The notes under the pieces were generated by a model. That model saw nothing but the letters and a program-made list of their open reading frames with translations. It was not told the DNA's origin and ran no database searches. Both the position numbers and the translations under genes were made by a program. Shown here piece after piece: positions 7,201-11,433 of a stretch of 11,433 bases of DNA. How positions within the stretch are numbered: the stretch's first letter is position 1; each line of letters opens with the position of its first letter. The DNA is from Planctomycetia bacterium (GTDB lineage Bacteria; Planctomycetota; Planctomycetia; Gemmatales; Gemmataceae). The stretch spans positions 1 through 11,433 of the forward strand of contig JANXSH010000724.1 of the NCBI GenBank assembly GCA_025356615.1. Direction: 5' to 3'.

Positions 7201-9351
7201 GTCGTCCGCGACATCGCGTTCTCGCCGCGCGGCCAGCGGTTGGCCTGCGTCGGTCAGGCCGCAACGCTGACACTGCTCGACCCGACCAATCTCAACTCGC
7301 TCAACATGACTGCGGTGAATGGCAGTGACGGATGGACCGGCGTCGCGTTCGGCCCCGGCGCGCAGACACTCTACACCGCCGGTCTCGATCGCCAGGTTCG
7401 CGAATACAAGGCGACCATCGAGCCGCTCCGCTCGCTCATCACGCACGGCGGCTCGGGCAAGCAGATGGGGTTCGCCCTCTACTCGCCCGACGGCAAGTCG
7501 GTCGCCTTCGGCGGCGGGGATCGCGCGGTCGAGGTCCGTCCGGTGTCCTCGGGCAAGAGCATCGGGCAACTCGCGGGCGTCGACGAGGCCGCCTACTGCG
7601 TCGCCGTCTCGCCGGACGGGACTCGAGTCGCGGTCGGCAGCGGCGACAAGCTCGTCCGCATCTTCGACATGGCCACGAAGAAGCTGACGACGACACTCAC
7701 CGGCCACGAAAACCGCGTCTGGACCGTCGTCTGGTCGCCCGACGGGCAGTCGCTCGCGTCCGCCTCCGGGTCGTGGGAGAAGCCAGAGGAGGTCGGCGAG
7801 TGTAAAGTCTGGGACGTGAAGTCCGGCAAGGAGCGCCTGGCCCTCCGCGAGATCGCCGCCTCGACCCAGGCGGTCGCCTGGTCCGCCGACGGCAAGTTCC
7901 TCGCCGTCGGCTCGCGCGACGGCATCGGTCGCATCTACGAGGCGGGCAGCGGCAAGCAACTCCACGTCCTCGCGGGCCACAAGAACAGCGTGCGGAGCGT
8001 CGTCTTCTCTCCCGACGGCGAATCGCTCGCCACCGCCGACGACGAGGCCGTCCGCATCTGGTCCGTCGGCGAGGGCAAGGAGAAGGCGAAGCTCAAGGGG
8101 CCGCCCGCCGGCTTCAACTGCGTCGATTGGTCGCGCGACGGGCAGACGCTCGCCGCCGTGGGCCGGCCCTCGGGCGTCGTCAACAACGCGGGAGAAATCT
8201 ACCTCTGGCAGGTCAGCAAGGCCGACGGCATGGGGGCGACGTTCAAGGAGAAGGCGAAACTGACCGGCCACTCCGACCAGGTTCTCGCTTGTGCCTTCTC
8301 CCCCGACGGCAAGCGTCTGCTCACCGGCGGCGGGCGGTACAGCGCTCGCGGCGAGGTCGCCCTCTGGGATGTCGCCTCCAACCGACTGCTCTACCGCGTC
8401 TACGATCCCAAGCTTTGGATCGAGGGCGTTACGTTCTCCAAGGACGGCAAGACCGCCGTCACGGCGGGCGGCAACACGGGACGGCCCGGCGAGGTGATGT
8501 TCTGGAACGTCGATCCCGATAGTGGCTGGCGCGTCGGCGACGCTCACAAGGGCGAAATCTCCTGCGGCGTCTACTCCCGCGACGGCAAGCGACTCGCGAC
8601 CGGCGGCCTCGACGGCGAGATCAAGCTCTGGGATGCCGTCACCGGCAAACTCGAGGCGACGCTCACCGGCCACAAGGGGAAGGTGGGCCACGTCCAATTC
8701 AGCCCAGACGGCAAGAGTCTCGCCTCCGCCGGGGTCGATCAGACCGTCAAACTCTGGGATCTCGTGGAGAACAAGGAGTCGGCGGAGTTGACCAAGTTTG
8801 GAATCCAGGCGACAGGCGTCTCCTTCTCGCCCGATGGGAAGCTCCTCGCGGCGTGCAGCGGTTTCACTAACAACGGGAATCCTGGCGGGGAGGTCCGCGT
8901 CATCGAGATCGCCACGGGCAAGGAGCGACCCGGAGCCTGGAGCGGTAAGGGCGCTTCGACCATCGCCTTCTCGCCGGACGGCAAGCAAATCGCCACGGGT
9001 GGCGTCGGCGCGAAGAGCCTCCGCCTGTATGATGCTCAGACGGGTAAACTACTCAAGGAGGTCGATAGGGCGAGCTCGATCCTGTTCCTGGTCTTCTCGC
9101 CCGACGGCAAGCAACTGGCGACGGCCCTCGGCTCCGGTGCCCGCCCCGGCATCGCCAACGTTCAAGTGTGGGACACGACCACCTGGACCGAGAAGGTCGC
9201 CCTCAACGACCACACCGGCCTCGTCACGGGCATGGGCTTCTCCCCCGACGGAACGCACCTCGCCACGGCGAGCGCCGACAAGACCGTCAAATTGTGGAAT
9301 CTCCGCGCCAAGGGCGCGGCCACGATTCCGGTCATGGCCACGAAGAAGTAG
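4285..9351 (+). CDS. BlaR1-like M56 membrane metalloprotease fused to about 28 WD40 blades
   Basis: A 1688-residue protein in two halves. The N-terminal half is a BlaR1/MecR1-type peptidase M56. It has two hydrophobic segments within residues 8-55, a Pro/Val-rich loop, a third segment at about 166-188, the zinc motif HELAH (266-270) followed by RRDHW, a downstream acidic motif EEECCDAW (306-313) and a fourth segment at about 376-392. A Pro-rich linker (about 393-450) leads to WD40 repeats from about 453 to 1675. I count 28 SPDGK-type blades, many with GH and WD dipeptides. By BlaR1 topology the protease faces the cytoplasm and everything after the fourth segment lies outside it. The transpeptidase-like penicillin sensor of true BlaR1 is absent, so the WD40 part is the likely sensor or docking surface. 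Together with blaI directly upstream this suggests a signal-triggered protease that inactivates the repressor. The ligand is unknown. The catalytic motifs look intact and the frame has no breaks. Confidence 0.92.
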   Translation: MGSLVEMGLANALVAGVLAIVALVAGRFSRRPAMVHALWLLVLVKLVTPPVITLPVPWWEVAAVVVPADSWEEEDETTEVAVVPTLPVVQDIVLPSDLPRPMQIKDLIPDANGKLPVVMPVLPKAPPVKATEVAKAVAPPVPVAASKVRRKAITPPEPVPSPWPGILNLAGVVWVVGTGVWFLVAGYRILSFQRLLRHARSAPSELQDHAAMLARQMGLSRGPRVALVPGPIPPLLWAVGSAPRLFFPQTLLPRLDEAGRSALLVHELAHMARRDHWVRWLEMLACGVYWWYPLTWFACRRLHAAEEECCDAWVVSELPGYGAAYAGALLETVDFLAHQPAPLPPAASGCGRAHHLKRRMTMIVRGATPRSLSWTGKVLLLVLMVALPLTPGPGRTAAPPQGKTPPETLKAPQVEGQAKGQPAPVPPVVEVPEIPDEPVRYVAQPRIVQGTGGGAFWASALSPDGKTVAAVSGGLNGSAESEGSLTLFDLPSGKERSCLVMPKPIRCVMYSHDGKTLATGDFDNHIQLRDPTTGAVRHVLEGHTSAINSLTFTSDDKTLYSASLDRTIRAWDLATNKSTRTFTGMRDWVLSVAVSRDGKRIVTGSTNKTATVWDTATGAITLTLKGHDHWVEYALFSPDDSQILTVSQDAFIKVFDAKTGKFVRDLTGHTGPVNSAMFLPDGKTLASVSHDQTVMLWDVATGKAEARVPTQHGERIYGLDISRDGKTLVTASWDQTVKVWDLPDRKIRKTLRPRRYLPELNFPILTIACSPDGKLLAVGGEEKAVKLVDPVTGSLVHLLEGHDDMVSRVVFSPDGKTLASASFDGTVALWDVGTGKRLRVLEGHEGWVFSVAFSPDGLLIATGGYDRSVRLWQTRTGKEVAKLQKHRGGVRAVAFSRDGKQLATGGADKVIRVWDVLRKEVAQSLSGHEDGVRALAFSADGRRLVSGAEDMTTRLWDVITGKQVAVHKNGNDVVRDIAFSPRGQRLACVGQAATLTLLDPTNLNSLNMTAVNGSDGWTGVAFGPGAQTLYTAGLDRQVREYKATIEPLRSLITHGGSGKQMGFALYSPDGKSVAFGGGDRAVEVRPVSSGKSIGQLAGVDEAAYCVAVSPDGTRVAVGSGDKLVRIFDMATKKLTTTLTGHENRVWTVVWSPDGQSLASASGSWEKPEEVGECKVWDVKSGKERLALREIAASTQAVAWSADGKFLAVGSRDGIGRIYEAGSGKQLHVLAGHKNSVRSVVFSPDGESLATADDEAVRIWSVGEGKEKAKLKGPPAGFNCVDWSRDGQTLAAVGRPSGVVNNAGEIYLWQVSKADGMGATFKEKAKLTGHSDQVLACAFSPDGKRLLTGGGRYSARGEVALWDVASNRLLYRVYDPKLWIEGVTFSKDGKTAVTAGGNTGRPGEVMFWNVDPDSGWRVGDAHKGEISCGVYSRDGKRLATGGLDGEIKLWDAVTGKLEATLTGHKGKVGHVQFSPDGKSLASAGVDQTVKLWDLVENKESAELTKFGIQATGVSFSPDGKLLAACSGFTNNGNPGGEVRVIEIATGKERPGAWSGKGASTIAFSPDGKQIATGGVGAKSLRLYDAQTGKLLKEVDRASSILFLVFSPDGKQLATALGSGARPGIANVQVWDTTTWTEKVALNDHTGLVTGMGFSPDGTHLATASADKTVKLWNLRAKGAATIPVMATKK

Positions 9352-9387
9352 CCACGAATGGAAGGAGATCACTCAGAGGCGACGCGA

Positions 9388-9492
9388 AGACCCCACCCCC
9401 TAGCCCCCTCCCCTAAAAGAGAGGGGGGACCAGACAAGCCCTCGGTCTTGCTCCCCCTCCCCTTTAGGGGAGGGGGCTGGGGGGTGGGGTCT
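9388..9492. repeat. GC-tract inverted-repeat element (REP/MITE-like)
   Basis: Two arms of about 40 nt, 9388-9428 and 9451-9492, are reverse complements with about 3 mismatches, separated by a spacer of about 22 nt. The outer ends are AGACCCCACC and GGTGGGGTCT. Each arm also folds on itself: the right arm has perfect 10-base arms CCCCCTCCCC/GGGGAGGGGG around TTTA at 9453-9476, and the left arm has an imperfect version. Elements with this CCCCCTCCCCT...AGGGGAGGGGG design are dispersed between genes in many GC-rich bacterial genomes; that is recollection, not a search. It may end transcription of the M56-WD40 gene or be a non-autonomous mobile repeat. G-runs could also form quadruplexes. Confidence 0.8.
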
Positions 9493-9553
9493 AACCAGCG
9501 CCTTTCCGTGATCTTGATCCTTTCGGCGATCATTAGAGACTGTCATCCTTCTG

Positions 9554-9558
9554 GGAGG
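9554..9558 (+). promoter_or_regulatory. ribosome binding site of the DUF1549/DUF1553 gene
   Basis: GGAGG lies 8 nt before ATG 9567, which also opens a clear signal peptide. The interval 9493-9553 before it shows no convincing promoter. Confidence 0.65.
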
Positions 9559-9566
9559 TCGATACG

Positions 9567-11204
9567 ATGAGATGGATTTTGTTACCCGCCTTGCTCCTCC
9601 AGGGGGCCTGGTTGGGGCACCTCGAGGCGGCGGCACCCTTGCCGGCGCGAACTACACTGCGTGCCGGCATCTCGCCGGCCTCCGACGACGCCCTTCGCGT
9701 CGCCCACCGCATCGATCAATTGATCGCTGCGGGCCACGCCCGAGAGAAAGTCTCTTCCGCGCCGCTCAGTAGCGACTCGGCTTTTCTCCGTCGGGTGTCC
9801 CTCGATATCGTGGGGCGCATCCCGCAAGTCAGCGAGGCCCGCAAGTTCCTCGGCGAAGACTCGCCAGAGAAGCGCGCCGCCGCCGTCGAACGCCTCCTCG
9901 ACAGTCCGGGGTACGTCAACCACTTCACGAGCATGTGGCTGAACCTGCTCATGCCCGAGTCCTCCGCCGACTTCCAACGACGCTACATGCAAGTCGGCGT
10001 CCACGCTTGGCTCCGCCAGCACTTCGCCGACAACACGCCCTACGACAAGATGGTCCACGAGTTGATCGCCCTGCCGATGAGCCAGAACAACAACGGGATG
10101 ATGCGCGGCTTCGACTACGGCGGGGGTGAACAGAGTTCCCCGATGGCGTTCTACATCGCCAAGTCCGCGAAGCCGGAAGAGTTGGCCGCGAGTGTCTCCC
10201 GCCTCTTCCTCGGCGTGCGCCTCGAGTGCGCCCAGTGCCACGACCACCCGTTCGGCAAGTGGAAGAGGGAGGAGTTCTGGAGCCAGGCGTCCTTCTTCGC
10301 GGGCCTGAAGGGCAACCAACAGGGCGATGTCTTCTACGGCCCCATCCGCGAGGTCTCCGACCGCCGCGAGTTGACCATCCCCAACACCGACCGCGTCGCG
10401 CAAGCGCGATTCCTCGACGGCAAGTCGCCGAAGTGGAAGTTCAAGGTCAGCGCCCGCACGTCGCTCGCCGACTGGATGACCACCAAGGACAACCCGTTCC
10501 TCGCCAAGGCGCTCGTCAACCGCATGTGGGCGCACTTCTTCGGCATCGGCCTCGTCGATCCGGTCGATGACCTCGTCGATGACAACCGGCCCAGCCACCC
10601 CGAGGTGCTGGACCTCCTCGTCAAGGAGTTCGTCGGCCACGACTTCGACCTCAAGTTCCTCATCCGCGCCATCACGTTGAGCCGGACGTACCAGGTCTCC
10701 AGCACCGGCGACGCGACGAGTCAGGCCGACCCGCGTCTCTACACACGGATGCAGGTCAGGGGCCTGACCGGCGAGCAACTCTACGACAGCCTCGTCATGG
10801 CCTCCGGCATCCGCGACAACACGAACTTCCAGCAGCGGATCTACAACTTCGGCACGCCCCGAGGGATCTTCCTCGATCGCTTCACCGACCAGGAGAAGCG
10901 GACCGAGTACCACACCTCGATCCCCCAGGCGCTCACGATGATGAACAACCAGCTCATCCTCGACGCCACGCACCCCGACCGCAGCGAGACGCTAGGCGCG
11001 GTCACTTCGTCCACGTTCATGTCCACCGCGGGCAAGATCGAGACGCTCTATCTCGCTGCGCTGTCCCGCAAGCCGACCCCCGCCGAGGCCGCCAAGCGCG
11101 CCCGCTACGTCGAGCGCGACAAGAGCTTCGCGGCCCAGAAGAAGGCGCTCTCCGACGTGTTCTGGGCGCTGCTGAATAGTACCGAGTTCAAGTTCAATCA
11201 TTAA
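9567..11204 (+). CDS. secreted DUF1549/DUF1553 (PSCyt2-PSD1) protein
   Basis: A 545-residue exported protein of unknown function from a family greatly expanded in Planctomycetes. An N-terminal signal peptide (about residues 1-23, cleavage near LEAAA) precedes the DUF1549 part, which includes FLRRVSLDIVGRIP and ERLLDSPGYVNHF. A CAQCH motif follows at 221-225, continued by DHPFGKWKREEFW. CxxCH resembles a c-type haem site, but in this family CxxCHxHPF is simply conserved, so haem binding is not claimed. The DUF1553 part starts near residue 299 (SLADWMTTKDNPFLAKALVNRMWAHFFG) and runs through RPSHPEVLDLL and SRTYQ. Longer relatives carry an extra N-terminal cytochrome-like PSCyt1 domain; it is absent here. 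Such genes are often followed by a DUF1501 gene; only repeats are seen here before the window ends. A well-placed ribosome binding site supports the start. Confidence 0.92.
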   Translation: MRWILLPALLLQGAWLGHLEAAAPLPARTTLRAGISPASDDALRVAHRIDQLIAAGHAREKVSSAPLSSDSAFLRRVSLDIVGRIPQVSEARKFLGEDSPEKRAAAVERLLDSPGYVNHFTSMWLNLLMPESSADFQRRYMQVGVHAWLRQHFADNTPYDKMVHELIALPMSQNNNGMMRGFDYGGGEQSSPMAFYIAKSAKPEELAASVSRLFLGVRLECAQCHDHPFGKWKREEFWSQASFFAGLKGNQQGDVFYGPIREVSDRRELTIPNTDRVAQARFLDGKSPKWKFKVSARTSLADWMTTKDNPFLAKALVNRMWAHFFGIGLVDPVDDLVDDNRPSHPEVLDLLVKEFVGHDFDLKFLIRAITLSRTYQVSSTGDATSQADPRLYTRMQVRGLTGEQLYDSLVMASGIRDNTNFQQRIYNFGTPRGIFLDRFTDQEKRTEYHTSIPQALTMMNNQLILDATHPDRSETLGAVTSSTFMSTAGKIETLYLAALSRKPTPAEAAKRARYVERDKSFAAQKKALSDVFWALLNSTEFKFNH

Positions 11205-11233
11205 TTACACAGTGTTCAGTGTTGAGTTGTGTT

Positions 11234-11248
11234 GACCCCAACGGGGTC
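11234..11248. terminator. hairpin after the DUF1549/DUF1553 gene
   Basis: GACCCC (11234-11239) and GGGGTC (11243-11248) form a 6-bp GC-rich stem around AAC, 30 nt after the stop codon. It could end transcription, but no U-tract follows, and it may be part of the dispersed repeat continued by the next hairpin. Confidence 0.4.
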
Positions 11249-11259
11249 GGATGTTGCAG

Positions 11260-11278
11260 CCCAGGGCAAAGCCCTGGG
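11260..11278. repeat. hairpin CCCAGGGC/GCCCTGGG
   Basis: A perfect 8-bp stem, CCCAGGGC at 11260-11267 and GCCCTGGG at 11271-11278, around AAA. The same left arm recurs at 11419-11426. This kind of palindrome is a typical dispersed intergenic repeat; it could also act as a terminator. Confidence 0.6.
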
Positions 11279-11290
11279 GATTCGTGTCGG

Positions 11291-11418
11291 CCGTCGCGTC
11301 TGTCGTCCCGCGTCCCGCGTCTGTCGTGTCCCGCATCCCGCGTCCCGCGTCTGTCGTGTCCCGCATCCCGCATCCCGCGTCCCGCGTCTGTCGTGTCCCG
11401 CATCCCCCGTCCCGCGTC
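11291..11418. repeat. nested tandem array of CCCGCRT heptamers
   Basis: The array is built of 7-nt units CCCGCGT or CCCGCAT, grouped by a CTGTCGT(GT) separator. Separators start at 11300, 11321, 11351 and 11388, and enclose 2, 3, 4 and then about 3 heptamers. A separator of 7 or 9 nt plus whole heptamers explains the spacings of 21, 30 and 37 nt exactly. A seven-base period does not keep a reading frame, so it is not a coding repeat. Confidence 0.85.
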
Positions 11419-11433
11419 CCCAGGGCGTTGCCC
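11419..11433. repeat. first half of a second CCCAGGGC hairpin, cut by the window edge
   Basis: CCCAGGGC at 11419-11426 is identical to 11260-11267, followed by GTT and GCCC at the very end. The missing bases would be TGGG if this is the same palindrome. Confidence 0.55.

Larger units (their letters stand above)
11205..11433. other. non-coding, repeat-filled 3' region
   Basis: No gene is credible here. It begins with CAGTGTT repeated twice (11210-11223) and a degenerate continuation, then two hairpins, a heptamer array and the start of another hairpin. A 69-codon open frame on the minus strand (11194-11403) only reads the repeats as RDAGHDRR units and overlaps the end of the preceding gene. 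Confidence 0.65.

Noticed and set aside
5401..8988. A 1195-codon open frame on the minus strand
   Set aside because: It lies antisense to the WD40 region and exists because the + strand codons are GC-rich and repetitive. It is rich in Arg, Asp, Gly and Ala with no recognisable domain.
9582..10973. A 463-codon minus-strand frame opposite the DUF1549/DUF1553 gene
   Set aside because: Compositionally biased shadow with no domain and no ribosome binding site of note.
11194..11403. Minus-strand repeat protein (RDAGHDRR units)
   Set aside because: The seven-base period shifts frame between units and the frame overlaps the end of the preceding gene; an accident of the minisatellite.
11291..11420. 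CRISPR-like array
   Set aside because: Units are 7 nt and spacers are themselves repeats; there are no unique spacers and no 25-40 nt direct repeats, and no cas genes are visible.

Overview
The window looks like chromosomal DNA from a GC-rich planctomycete, probably of the Gemmata type. This is inferred from gene content: a DUF1549/DUF1553 (PSCyt2-PSD1) secreted protein, a BlaI repressor paired with an M56 peptidase that carries a very large WD40 extension, a 24-residue LTSLDL..TKVTDAGLKEL leucine-rich repeat protein, and GC-rich palindromic intergenic repeats. All genes I can support lie on the + strand.

Layout: (1) 1-2268: a short upstream stretch with an inverted repeat and a TATAAT box, then a complete polyphosphate kinase gene (ppk1). 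(2) 2269-3640: a leucine-rich-repeat gene with a signal peptide, interrupted by one in-frame TGA. It lies between two diverged copies of the last 20 codons of ppk1 plus flanking DNA. (3) 3641-3858: non-coding DNA ending in a good promoter, TTGACA-N17-TTAAAT, with a small inverted repeat in its spacer. (4) 3859-9351: a two-gene unit, a BlaI/MecI-family repressor followed 12 nt later by a 1688-residue BlaR1-like membrane metalloprotease. Its C-terminal part is about 28 WD40 blades instead of the penicillin-binding sensor of true BlaR1. (5) 9352-9566: an intergenic stretch with a 105-nt, G/C-tract inverted-repeat element. (6) 9567-11204: a secreted DUF1549/DUF1553 protein. (7) 11205-11433: non-coding repeats, namely two hairpins, a nested heptamer array and the first half of another hairpin cut by the window edge.

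How the genes may work together: blaI and the M56-WD40 gene form a plausible autonomous sensing module. The expected scheme is that BlaI blocks the promoter, an outside signal is read by the WD40 propellers, the HELAH protease is activated and BlaI is inactivated. This is by analogy with BlaR1/BlaI; the signal and target genes are unknown. ppk1, the broken LRR gene and the DUF1549/DUF1553 gene show no evident functional link to this pair.

The strongest candidate for something little described is the M56-WD40 protein, whose blade count and spacing fit four consecutive seven-bladed propellers. The duplicated ppk1 tail around the LRR pseudogene and the structured repeats around the last gene are the next most interesting signals.
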